A stretch of DNA of 64,000 bases from Lepas anatifera (taxonomy: Eukaryota; Arthropoda; Thecostraca; Lepadidae). The notes under the pieces were generated by a model, which had not been told where the DNA came from, made no database searches, and saw nothing but the letters and a program-made list of their open reading frames with translations. Position 1 is the stretch's first letter, and the number at the start of each line of letters is the position of its first letter. This document shows, piece after piece, positions 44,876-55,100 of this stretch. The position numbers and the translations under genes are program-made. The stretch lies in the NCBI GenBank assembly GCA_034440635.1, contig JAOTON010001528.1, positions 1,164,501 through 1,228,500 on the forward strand, written 5' to 3'.

Positions 44876-45504
44876 CTAATACACAGCCTTGTGGACGGGA
44901 GCTGGGTGGTACACAGGCTTGGGGGCATGGTAAACGGGGGCAGCGTGGTACACAGGCTTCGGGGCATGGTACACGGGGGCAGTGTGGTGCACTGGCTTCG
45001 GGGCATGGTAGGCCGAAGCATCGTGGTGCGAGGCCTTGTGGACGGAAGCGGGGTGGTAGGCGGGCGCCTTGGCGTAGCCGTCGTAGGTGACCTCTGCGTT
45101 GTATCCGCCGTAGTGGTCGGCGTAGTACTTGACGTGCTGGGTACGGCCGTCGGGCAGCACAACGCTGTACTGTCCCTGGACGTTGCCGCCGTCGCTCTGC
45201 TCCGTCTTGGAGAACTGGGCGCCGTAGTGCGGGTCGTGCACGGCGTAGTCGTAGGCGTAGGGCCGCGCGTGGTGGTCGTCGTGTCCGTAGCCGTGCTGGG
45301 GCGCTGCGGTGGCCGTGGCGGCAATGGCGGCAATCAGCAGGAACTGTAAGATGGAGAACAAATTGGAGTGGTTATTAATTATGGAATTGATGTTTAAAAG
45401 AAATCATGCAATTGTTTACAATATACTTGGTGTTTTCTATTTAGATTAGGACATTTCTTTGTTTAAGTTCAGTGGTTAAAAGAGATGTTAGGCCATACCT
45501 TCAT
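44876..45504 (-). CDS. RR cuticle protein, copy 2 (most diverged)
   Basis: 157 aa. Exon 1 is 45499-45504; exon 2 is 45343-44876; the intron is 155 bp. Signal peptide MKFLLIAAIAATATAA. The RR domain differs from the other copies at many positions: YAYDYAVHDPHYGAQFSKTE, SDGGNVQGQYSVVLPDG, HVKYYADHYGG. The conserved framework (PDGRTQ, GGYNAEVTYDGYA) is kept and the frame is intact, which suggests retained function with a different surface or expression. The tail keeps the YHAPKPV repeats. Its 3' flank is the parent type of copy 5's 3' flank. Confidence 0.93.
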
Positions 45505-45529
45505 GTTAGGGGTGGAATGTTCAGCTGTG

Positions 45530-45565
45530 AACTGATGCTGTACCCCGGCACCAGCCCAATTTATA
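45530..45565 (-). promoter_or_regulatory. TATA + initiator, copy 2
   Basis: TATAAA 45565-45560 and TCAGTT 45535-45530, 32-bp spacing to the A at 45533. Confidence 0.85.
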
Positions 45566-46119
45566 CCACAGATAGCGGCAAAGGTTGTGGCTAGACCGCG
45601 GAAGGGCTGGGGCGGCGGTGATTTAGCAGGACTGCACGGGCCAATGTGACCCGGAGTCTAGAGCCTGCATTGCCCGGAGATCTCGTGGTTTAAATCAGCA
45701 GCGTTCAGTGTTTACTTGGATTACCACGAGTCAATATCTGCTCTTGGCTAATGGAACGAGAATTTCCTTCCAGGAGCGGTGACAAGTCCCTTGATGACTT
45801 CAGTAATACTCCGACTCCTAAAACTGAACTGGGAACAACTTTGACAAAATCTATTAAGAAAAGAAGAATTAAAATAGCCATTTAAAGTGATAGGAAAGGG
45901 ATCCCTTGTTTCGTAGGTGACAAGGGCAAAGCAACTTGGTGACAAGTTGACAAAGTCACTAGTTGACAAGTGCAAAGCAGGAGGGGAGCGAAATTTGCCC
46001 CCTCCTGGTTTTCCCCAGATAGCTCAAAAACGAAGCGATACAGAACAACGCAACTTACAGTACCTTATTCCTGATCAATTTTACACATCTGACCAAATTT
46101 TTTAGTTTAAGTCATGTCA
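45566..46119. other. Upstream region of copy 2
   Basis: Promoter-proximal homology to the other copies ends near 45775 with a forkhead-like TGTTTAC at 45709-45715. 45780-45900 resembles 42830-43000. No gene. Confidence 0.5.
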
Positions 46120-46981
46120 AGTCAAGGAGCTATTCAAGGTCAAGTGACCCGACCTCCAAACCTAAAATCACGAGTTTGAAGCGGCGCCCAGGGAACACCA
46201 GCGAACTGATCAGTTGGAAACTTCTACAATATGATAAGGTCATTAGGGTTTACAAATCTGCGATCTCAAAATTTTGATATTGATGACCAAGGTGGGGTCA
46301 ATTTTTTGGTCACCCCATTATAAGTATATGGTGAAAAATAGAATGGGCTTGTTTTCAGTAAATACGGGATAGATAAAATCGAAAATCCTCAAACCGGCTA
46401 TTATTACCACGATATTGACCATACAGTTGAGTTTTTGAGCATCTGACCTCTCATAGTTATGTCAGGTAACGGGAGCATAGAGTGATTGTTTTGCCAATAA
46501 TTTTTCACTGAATTGAGATAAATCTCCCATTTTTCTTGCATTGTGCTTATATTGCTACGGGGAGTCGACTGATATGCAGCATGGCCATACCAGGTCACTC
46601 TGTGACCCTGACCTATCTCGAGGTCAGGTCATTTGCACTATTTTACTTGGCAAGGTCATATTATACATCATACGATTTCCCGCGATGAGAGGAATCCAAT
46701 GATGCATAAATATTTGCTCTAGCTCCGCTGAGGACAGATCTATAGAGAGAAACGTACACTTCTCTGTTGTAAGCCTATGGAACCTTCTTTGACTTATGCT
46801 GACCTCAATATTGGCCTGACATAAAAATACTTCGTATAAAATATCTTTGTCTTGTCAAGAGCTCTCGAACGCCGCCCGTAGTTTTCCTTTAGCTTTCGTG
46901 GAGAATGAGATACGGAGGAGGGGGGCGAAAAACGCCCCCCCAGCGGGGTCCGTCATGCCAGGGATCCCAGCGGGGCGCGGG
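46120..46981 (-). mobile_element. AGGTCA-rich element, right end only
   Basis: Ends with CCCAGCGGGGCGCGGG before TTAA 46982-46985, the terminus seen at 20841. Half-sites around 46130-46150 and 46590-46670. The TTAA is the internal one of a T2 MITE, so the element appears to have inserted into that MITE and truncated it. The left boundary is uncertain. Confidence 0.55.
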
Positions 46982-46985
46982 TTAA

Positions 46986-47385
46986 CTGAGATAGCCAAGG
47001 TTTAAAGCATGCTGGGAAACCTGCCACTCAACATATCATTTGTCTTGGAACTTAAAATTTCCGTAGAGAAAAGCTAAAAGCGTACCTAAAATGTACCCAA
47101 AATATACCCAAGGAGCCGGCCACAGTTGGCTGCTGATGGCGTTTCATGCTGACGTCACCATGAGCCGTCAGCCTATTGGAGCCTATTGAATATGGTAGTA
47201 GTAGTCTTGGTTTATTGCTAACGTGCAGAGGTTTATTGCTTACCATAGAAGGGCATTTTGAAGATCAAAATATTTAGTTTCTTGTTCTTTTTTAGAAAAA
47301 AATAATGGATATTTGCAAGTTTTTCGGCAAATAATACCACTAATTACACTACATTCCGGCATTGGACCAAAGTGCCGCCTTTCCT
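46986..47385. mobile_element. 5'-truncated T2-like MITE
   Basis: Begins at CTGAGATAGCC, normally ~30 bp inside the T2 TIR, and ends at TTTCC before TTAA 47386-47389. The interior matches 43857-44282. Confidence 0.65.
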
Positions 47386-47389
47386 TTAA

Positions 47390-47997
47390 ACGAAAATTGT
47401 CAAAGATGTAGCGAATTTATCAGTTATTGAAATAAGTATCCCTAGAAAGGTCGCAAAATCTTTGAACTCAAGAGTCGGGAAACCCGCGAAATTCCGCATA
47501 AAGCCTCTGGGATTTTGTGACCTTGATGCTTTGTCAGCTAAAATATGAGAAGGCAGCATTGTATGGCCTGGTTGACTACCATCCTGATAATGCATTCATT
47601 ACAGTATCTGAGCATTCTCCGAACGAATCAGTTTTGAACGTTCTTTCTTACGTTCTAAGAAAAGCTCTCGTGTTGATTACGTTTTAAGAAAAGTTCGTAT
47701 GTGTTTTAGCTGTTGTGTCTGCCTGACAGGCAGTAATATTTTTATTGGGATTTTAAACGCTCATTTATAGCGTAAAAGAGCCTTATTGAAAGCCAAGAGT
47801 ATCCGTCATTACCAACAGTCCTTAGAAGGTATGCGTTGTCACTTGCCAAGACGTGCTTTGAAAACCATGCTCTGTATTTTATGAATAAATATTCAAATTA
47901 ACACCCGCATAAAAGCTTCAATTGGACACGTATGCATTTACGTAATGACGAAGCACACAGATGATGGAAGCAGACATTCAGATGATGGGGGGGGCGA
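47390..47997. other. 3' flank of copy 3
   Basis: Homologous to 44287-44875 and 57991-58579 but more diverged. No gene. Confidence 0.5.
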
Positions 47998-48626
47998 CTA
48001 ATACACAGCCTTGTGGACGGGAGCTGGGTGGTACACAGGCTTCGGAGCATGGTACACGGGGGCAGTGTGGTGCACTGACTTCGGGGCATGGTACACGGGG
48101 GCAGCGTGGTACACAGGCTTCGGGGCATGGTAGGCCGAAGCAGCGTGGTGCGAGGCCTTGTGGACGGAAGCGGGGTGGTAGGCGGGCGCCTTGGCGTAGC
48201 CGTCGTAGGTGACCTCTGCGTTGTAGCCGCCGTGGTGGTCAGCGTGGTACTTGACGTTCTGTGTGCGGCCGTCGGGCAGCACAACGCTGTACTGTCCCTC
48301 GACGTTGTTGCCGTCGCCGTGCTCCTGCTGGGAGAACTGGGCGCCGTAGTGCGGGTCGTTGACGGCGTAGTCGAAGGCATAGGGCCGTGCGTGGTGGTCG
48401 TGGTGTCCGTAGCCGTGCTGGGGCGCTGCAGCGGCCGTGGCGGCGAGGGCGGCAATCAGCAGGAACTGTAAGATGGAGAACAAATTGAAATGGTTATTAA
48501 TGGTTGAATTAATGCTCAACAGAAACGATGCAGTAGCTTATAGTATACATTGCGCTTTCTCTTTCGATTACGACAATTATGTGTTTAAGATCGATGGTTA
48601 AAAGAGATGTTAGGCCATACCTTCAT
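47998..48626 (-). CDS. RR cuticle protein, copy 3
   Basis: 157 aa. Exon 1 is 48621-48626; exon 2 is 48465-47998; the intron is 155 bp. Signal peptide identical to copy 1. The linker has GHHDHH where the others have GHDDHH. RR domain as in copy 1. The tail has KSVHHTAPV in the middle repeat. The whole gene and its upstream 4.8 kb are duplicated at 58.6-63.8 kb, so its promoter and first half are the source type for copy 5. The initiator is altered (TCAATC), which may weaken the start site. Confidence 0.93.
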
Positions 48627-48651
48627 GTTAGGGGTGGAATGGTCAGCTGTG

Positions 48652-48687
48652 GATTGATGTTGTGCCCCGGCACCGGCCCAATTTATA
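48652..48687 (-). promoter_or_regulatory. TATA + altered initiator, copy 3
   Basis: TATAAA 48687-48682. The initiator is TCAATC rather than TCAGTT at the same spacing. Confidence 0.75.
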
Positions 48688-48689
48688 CC

Positions 48690-49233
48690 ACAGACAGCGG
48701 CAAAGGTTGTGGCTAGACCGCGGAAGGGGCTGGGGCGGCGGTGATTTGGCAGGACCGCACGGGCCACTGTGACCCAGAGTCTAGAGCCTGCACTGCACGG
48801 AGATCTCGTGGTTTAATTCAGCAGCGTTCAGTGTTTACTTTGATTACCACTAGCCAATCTCTGCTCTTGGCTCATGGAACGGGAATTGATCGACTTAAGA
48901 TTATATTTCGTTATCTCGGGTATCTATCTAGTTAAATGTTGCATTCCTACCATATTTTATAATTGGGGCGTTCCAGGACAAAACGACCAAAAATAGGTCA
49001 TTTTGACACCACCAGGTCTATCATAAAAAATCTGAAACCTTGTCTTCGAGACAGTTTGGGTCACTGAACACAACTGTGAGAATCTTAGCCCCATCCAACC
49101 GAGTGATAGCCCAGGGCGTTTTCGGAAGGTCACCTTTTAAACTTATCTTTGATGCTTCATAACTCAAAAATGCATAGCTTGATGAATAAGTCTTGTATAC
49201 CAATGCATTGGTTCGAAAATATAAATTATTTAA
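48690..49233. other. Upstream region of copy 3
   Basis: Homologous to 41550-42175 and 59125-59668. Forkhead-like TGTTTAC at 48832-48838. No gene. Confidence 0.5.
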
Positions 49234-49670
49234 ACCTTGCCCCTGTGGCGGGTACGAGCCACCCTTTCCCTGGTGGGGGCGGGGGGGGCTAAAAAAACCC
49301 CACGATCCCAACAACAAAGAGAGCTAAACAAAGCACAAAACGTCAATTGAAAGCACTTAAAAATTATACCGAAAATACTTAAGTCATTTTTCTCGTCAGG
49401 TGAATATCAAGGCCACCAGAGGTCAATATAGGTTAAAATCGCTAATATGAGGTGTACTAAGAAAACCTCATATATCTCAGAAACTTTGATAGTTAGAAAC
49501 ATTTTCTGAACACCATTCGAAAACTCTTGAGCTGCTTTTTTATTAAGTGGCAATGATTTTTGGGTTAGATCAAAGTCTAGGGAGCTGCAGGTCACTGGTT
49601 ATTGAGAATGTGCTTGGGAATGTCCATAGCCACCCATGCATAAGGACGTTTTCTTTTTGCCAAAGACTTC

Positions 49671-51221
49671 ATCATCATCATCATCATCATATTTCGGGTT
49701 TAGGGGCGCAACGACATCATAGGTCATACGGCGCCCAAAACACTGAATTAAGAAATACACATCGTGGTATTACTCAGTTCAGTCAGTGTTAAAATGGTGG
49801 GGTGAGACACAGATAAAAACAAACAAATGAGTCGATGGTGAGACGAGTCACGGAGTCAGAGATACCAGCTGTCCGTGCATTTCAGGGACGGCTACCTCCG
49901 GAGAGTAAATAACATTCAAGTTAGCCTTGTTAAGGAATAAAACAATATTGGAAGTGTCAACAGTGCGGAATTCCCCCAACAGATCCTTCAGTGAAGGAGT
50001 ACCTGGAAGATATCGCGCCCTCTCAACCTCGTAGTTGCGACAATCCACTAACACGTGTGTCACCGTGAGTGGCTCGTCGCAGCGCGGGCACGCCGGAGGG
50101 CCATCACCGCAGAGGAGGTACGAGTGTGTCGCGTGTGTGTGACCTATACGCAGCCTGGTGAGAATCACCTCCTCTCTCCTACATTGTGCACTGGCCGACG
50201 ACCACACCCCTAACTTGGGCTTCAGCAGCCGCAGCTTACTGCCCTTAGGATCGCTGTCCCATAAGCGCTGCCACAAATCGCGAACGTATTCACGGATTTT
50301 CGGATAGAAATCCGAAAGTGGGATGCCTAGGCCCGTTGCCACCCGACCCTGAGCCGCTACCTTGGCACATTCGTCGGCGCGCTCGTTGCCAGGTATACCT
50401 ACATGGCTTGGCACCCAGACTATGATGACAATTTTCCCCTGGCAGTGTGCCCTATACATCCTGCGTCTTATAAGCTCTAAAATATGTGATGATGACGGGT
50501 GCGTTTCAAACACACTCAGCGCTTGTATAGATGATAGTGAGTCTGAAAATGTTACATGTCGGCGTGTTCTGGAAAATAAAATATGACCCATGCAACGAAA
50601 CAGCGCATACAGCTCAGCGGTGAAAACAGATGCGGTACTCGGCAGCGTAAATCTATTTTCAAAGGTCTCACCCACAAAGGCGCCTCCCGTTCCATTACCA
50701 CTTTTCGACCCGTCTATGTAGTATACGGAGTAATCTATGTATGAGTCATGCAGGTGCTGCAGGAAAACCTGACGCATCGCATTAAGCGGTAGATCCTTTG
50801 TCATTTCAAGTAGTCTGGTGTCGGTTTTAAATTCAGGTAAAACTCATGGTTTCACTGATGACGCGTTGTGAGTCTCGATTTGGCTAAGATCTATATCGGC
50901 TTCGCTGAGCCACTCGCATACCCTGAGCCCAGGGTGTCGTGCTGATGCCGGGAGAGTGTCGGCCTGGCGCTGTAACGTTTCAGAAAATAATTTTGGGTAT
51001 GCTGGGTGCCCGGCGAACTATCTAATCTTTAAAGCGTATTTCAGCGATAAGAAACGTAGTCGCAACGACAAAGGCATCTCGTCGGCATCCGCCAGTAGGC
51101 TGCTGGTGGGCGATGTGCGGAAAGCACAGGGATAATCGTTAAAGCTTGGTGGTGGACAGTGTCCAATACTCGCATGGCACTTTCCGTGGCGGATTCGTAA
51201 ACTATGCACCCATGATTCTAG
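49671..51221 (-). mobile_element. 5'-truncated I/Jockey-type LINE copy, 16-bp TSD
   Basis: The minus-strand element ends in an (ATG)n-like 3' tail (49671-49692). Flanks TTTTGCCAAAGACTTC (49655-49670) and TTTTGCGAATAACTTC (51222-51237) form a target duplication. The empty site is at about 39172-39190. The 5' end starts in the C-terminal reverse transcriptase. Confidence 0.9.
49848..51221 (-). pseudogene. LINE RT C-terminus plus RNase H and CCHC motif
   Basis: Encodes the C-terminal thumb of a reverse transcriptase (FRTSPTSSLLADADEMPLSL), then RNase H1 with its acidic residues visible as YIDGSKSG, FTAELYAL, TFSDSLSSI and NERADECA. A zinc-knuckle-like CPRCDEPLTVTHVLVDC follows. This order is typical of I/R1/Jockey-group LINEs. 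In-frame stops after ALKIR (51018-51020) and near 50845 split the frame, but 50804-49848 (318 aa) is still open. RNase H normally removes RNA from the cDNA hybrid. The copy is 5'-truncated and dead. Confidence 0.88.
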
Positions 51222-51994
51222 TTTTGCGAATAACTTCCAAACCAAGCAAGATAAATCCATAGTTGATACACCTTTGCAATCCTCTTGTCAATAATAATCA
51301 AATGATATATGATATCGATCGATATGATATCGATGATCCAAATTGAAATGTGACCTGACCCAGGTCAATGGTTTGACCCAACTTGACCTGGTATTATCAT
51401 TATGTATATCATTTGACTTGCAGTGACCATTTAAACACTTTGGTGACAAAATAAAAGTTGTATCTTTGTTTATTCCAAATGTATAGAGTAAAACACCGAA
51501 AAATGCTTATTTGATCTAAGATGACCTTTGAAAGGTCACAGGTCAAAATTGTTGGTATCAACTTCAGAAATGGGCTAAGACCAAGTCGTAAAGGATATTT
51601 GAAGTTGATTCCATCGACTAATTACTGAGGGAGCTTATTTCCTTATTTTCCCAATGGATTTGCAATGGGGAGGTCATGCTCTGTACATGACCTTAGGTCA
51701 CCGTTATTAAAAAATCCTGGGACACGAGTTGTAGCTCCTGGTCGGCTTAATATGGGGTATGAGTTTCAATTTGGTCAATTAACCCTCCTTTTAGTTATGC
51801 AGTCCTAAACATTTTTAGGTGAGGTCTTTTCACCTGACGTTATATGACCTTGAGCTAAAATTTTCAGGAATCATATAAAAATAATGAAGAAATAGCTAGA
51901 CTAAGTTTGAAGGCGGTGCGCTCCGCCGTTTTTCGTTCACTTTGGAAAAACCCGGGGAGGGGTCTAAAAAGACCCCCACCCGGGCGAAGGTTAA

Positions 51995-52529
51995 GTTCAA
52001 AAGTTCAGAAATTAGAGGAAAAACTCTTTTAGTTCCATTTTATCCAAAGATAACCTATGGAGCAAAATTTCAGAAGTGACTGTAAGGTTCATTTCAAGTG
52101 CCAAAAGGTCATGCTGGTTCACAAAACAAAAGTTCAAACCACTAAAAAGTCAAAATTTAAACAAATACAATTCCCTATTTCAAAATATGGTATAGTTGAA
52201 GACCAGTTCAGTGGTATACAAGAATTTGTTCATCAAGGAATGCATTTTAAGCTATAAAACATCAAAGAAGAATTAAAAGGCCATCTCCCGAAAAATTATA
52301 GCGTATAAGAGCAATATTGAAAGCCAAGAGTATCCATCGTCAACAACAGTCCTTAGAAGGTATGCGTTGTCACTGGCAAAGATGTGATTTGAAAACCATG
52401 ATCTGTATTTTATGAATAAATATTCAAATTAACACTCGCACAAAAGCTTCAATGGGACACGTATGCAGTTACGTGATAACGAAGCACACAGATGATGGAA
52501 GCAGATATTCAGATGATGGGGGGGGGCGA
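51995..52529. other. 3' flank of copy 4
   Basis: Homologous to 39920-40431 and 62448-62980. No gene. The conserved 3' block is near 52400-52440. Confidence 0.5.
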
Positions 52530-53173
52530 CTAATACACAGCCTTGTAGACGGGAGCTGGGTGGTACACAGGCTTCAGGGCTTGGTACACGGGGGCAGCGT
52601 GGTACACAGGCTTCGGGGCATGGTACACGGGGGCAGCGTGGTACTCAGGCTTCGGGGCATGGTAGGCCGAAGCAGCGTGGTGCGAGGCCTTGTGGATGGG
52701 AGCGGGGTGGTAGGCGGGCGCCTTGGCGTAGCCGTCGTAGGTGACCTCTGCGTTGTAGCCGCCGTGGTGGTCAGCGTGGTACTTGACGTTCTGTGTGCGG
52801 CCGTCGGGCAGCACAACGCTGTACTGTCCCTCGACGTTGTTGCCATCGCCGTGCTCCTGCTGGGAGAACTGGGCGCCGTAGTGCGGGTCGTTGACGGCGT
52901 AGTCGAAGGCGTAGGGCCGCGCGTGGTGGTCGTCGTGTCCGTAGCCGTGCTGGGGCGCTGCGGCAGCCGTGGCGGCGAGGGCGGCAATCAACATCAACTG
53001 AAAGATGGATAACAAATGGGAGTGGTTATTAATGGTTGAAATAGTATATGAACGAATAATGAAATAACAAAATTCTTGCAGTTTTTTACAACCTCCGGGT
53101 GTTTTCTATTGTGATACGGACAATTTTGTGTTTTAGGTTCATGGTTAAAGGAGATGTTAGGCCATACCTTCAT
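52530..53173 (-). CDS. RR cuticle protein, copy 4
   Basis: 157 aa. Exon 1 is 53168-53173; exon 2 is 52997-52530; the intron is 170 bp. Signal peptide MKLMLIAALAATAAAA (Leu-Met replaces Phe-Leu). The RR domain is identical to copy 1. The tail varies: KPEYHAAPV and VYQALKPVYH in the repeats, HPAPVYKAVY at the end. Upstream of about -120 the promoter differs from copies 1, 2, 3 and 5 and lacks the forkhead-like TGTTTAC, so its expression may differ. Paired with copy 6 by the 170-bp intron and flanks. Confidence 0.93.
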
Positions 53174-53198
53174 GTCAGTGGTGGAATGTTCAGCTGGG

Positions 53199-53234
53199 AA
53201 CTGATGCTGTGCCCCGGCACCGGCCCAATTTATA
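53199..53234 (-). promoter_or_regulatory. TATA + initiator, copy 4
   Basis: TATAAA 53234-53229 and TCAGTT 53204-53199, 32-bp spacing. Confidence 0.85.
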
Positions 53235-53527
53235 CCACAGACAGCGGCAAAGGCTGTGGCTAGACCGCGGTAGAGGCTGGGGCGGTGGTGATTTAATTAG
53301 CAGGACCGCACGGGCCACTGTGACCCAGAGTCTAGAGCTTTTATTGGCCGCATATCTAATGGTTTTAGTTGTGCAGCCTTCAATTTTTTCGTTGAACAGC
53401 ACAAGCCAATCTCTGCTCTTGGCTCATGGAAGGATAATTGTTTTCTTTTAAGAGTTTCCACAAAGAATCTGTTTTCGGTTAGTCATCACTTTAAGAATAC
53501 GACACTTTATCTCTGGTAACAATTTAA

Positions 53528-54354
53528 CACGCGCATTGACGGGGGTCTGAGCCACCTTCGCATTGACGGGGGCGGGTACCCGCCCCCTAAGATCTCGAGA
53601 ACCACGGTAGGTAGCGAAAAACGGTAAACGGCGTTGGGCTGCCCATCCCTTCTCCATCGAAACATTTGGCCATTTTTTTGTCAGGTCACATTTAAGGTCA
53701 CGAGAGGTCAAAACATGCCCGTCATAGGGATAACATGTAAAATTCAGTTTTTCGGGCATTACATCTGAACAAGTAAAGATAGAGCAAAACGGCTTGAACT
53801 ATATGAATCCTCTTAGCAAGCCAAATCGAATGATATATAATTTGACCTTGCTAGGTCAATCAAGATTTGACCTGACCTGAGGTCAGGTCGGGGTCAAATT
53901 ATATAAAATGCATATCATTAGAACTGCAAAGCCCAGGCAAGTCTAATGCAGCTAAAATAAATGCTCTATCACCATCCGTTACTGAGTTATTCCGTAAAAA
54001 CCATTTTTCCATGTATTTCCAATGGAGAGGTCATGCGTCGTGCCTGACCTTGGGTCATCGATATCAAAATACCGGAACACATTCTAGAGAACTCGGTGGG
54101 GTCATTATGTGATATGAGTTTCAATCAAATGGGTTCACCCTGCTCCGACTTATGCTATCTTAAACTTTTTTTGAGGTCGGGTCACTTGACCTGTATTGGT
54201 GACCTGACCTGAGATGACCTAACCTTAAAATTTTTACAGAAGTTGTAAAATGATGAGGGAAAAGGTATACCAAGAACGGCGGCGCTACGCGCCGCCGTTT
54301 CTACTTTCTCCGAAAAACCCGAGGGGGCGGGTACCCGCCCCGTCAATGCGCGTG
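53528..54354 (+). mobile_element. Complete AGGTCA-rich TTAA element (best copy)
   Basis: TTAA 53524-53527 and 54355-54358. Perfect 17-bp inverted termini CACGCGCATTGACGGGG. By eye about 19 GGTCA/TGACC pentamers in 827 bp. The symmetric core GACCTGACCTGAGGTCAGGT lies at about 53869-53889. GGGCGGGTACCCGCCCC palindromes sit near both ends. Non-coding. It lies about 0.3 kb upstream of copy 4. Confidence 0.88.
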
Positions 54355-54762
54355 TTAATGAACCTTACATGTTGCAAGCCGCCGCAGGCTGCCAGATTGG
54401 TGATTACACGAGATGCTTGGGTTAACCCAGAGTAGTAAGACAATAGGCGATATCTCTGTTTTAGGCGACTGCAGGTTGATTTCCTGATTTTCAGACTTAT
54501 TTTTTTGCATACGTTGCCTTTTTTAGAATTTAAACAAAGTAGTATATGGTCTTTAATTAAGCTGTTAGGTCGGATGAAGAATGTTTTAACACTGTGGGAA
54601 GCATATATGTTGAAGCTTTCTCATTCTTTGTGCATTTCACTAGGGCTTGGCTTTACCTTTTTGTTGGGGGTGCCCAGCACATCATTGGGAGTGTCAGGGC
54701 AGCCGCAAAGCGACAGAAATCCAAGCCCCTGATGTTGAGTTTTTGAAAATGAGCCGCTGCAG

Positions 54763-55092
54763 CATTGTCGGACGCAGGGGGGGCATTCCGGCCATGCCCC
54801 CAAAGCGCTGGAGTGGTGGGCAAACTATCTTTTGGCCCCACCAAACGCCGGATAAATTTTTGAAAAAAGTTATTTGCACTAGGTCTGTAGAGCAAAAAAA
54901 TATTCGCTCCCACCCCCTGAGAGGTGATCATGCACTTGGAGAAGTAGCTTATACCACGTCTGTAGAGCACTGAAAAGGTGTTTACACTAGGTCTGTAGAG
55001 CAAAAAATCTTCGCTCACCCCCCTTCGCCCCAGGAGAAGAGGCAGACATGAGTTTGGCCCACCCCCAAAACTCGGGTCTGCATCCGCCCCTG
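54763..55092. mobile_element. hAT MITE with perfect 8-bp TSD
   Basis: CATTGTCGGACGCAG on the left, TGCATCCGCCCCTG on the right. CGCTGCAG is duplicated exactly at 54755-54762 and 55093-55100. Inverted homologue of the copy-1 intron MITE (shared CTCTACAGACCTAG segment). Confidence 0.85.
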
Positions 55093-55100
55093 CGCTGCAG

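Larger units (their letters stand above)
42180..44985. repeat. Duplicated block D (pair with 55860-58610)
   Basis: Near-collinear with 55860-58610 at an offset of about 13.68-13.70 kb. Shared parts: a SINE tail, a complete AGGTCA element, a T2 MITE and the 3' flank plus end of a cuticle gene. The similarity stops inside the gene tail. Confidence 0.8.
49234..51990 (+). mobile_element. AGGTCA-rich element B hosting a LINE
   Basis: TTAA at 49230-49233 and 51991-51994. Ends ACCTTGCCCCTG on the left and CACCCGGGCGAAGG on the right. Without the LINE (49671-51221) it would be about 1.2 kb. Half-sites cluster at 51350-51400 and 51520-51560. Confidence 0.6.
48180..53296. repeat. Duplicated block B (pair with 58613-63826)
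   Basis: Most of copy 3, an AGGTCA element with its LINE insertion, and copy 4 recur in the same order from copy 5 to copy 6. The offset is 10,435 bp at copy 3/5 and 10,530 bp at copy 4/6 exon 2 starts; part of the change is the 79 extra bases in the copy-6 exon. The right edge coincides with a TTAA where an element entered the copy-6 promoter. Confidence 0.85.
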
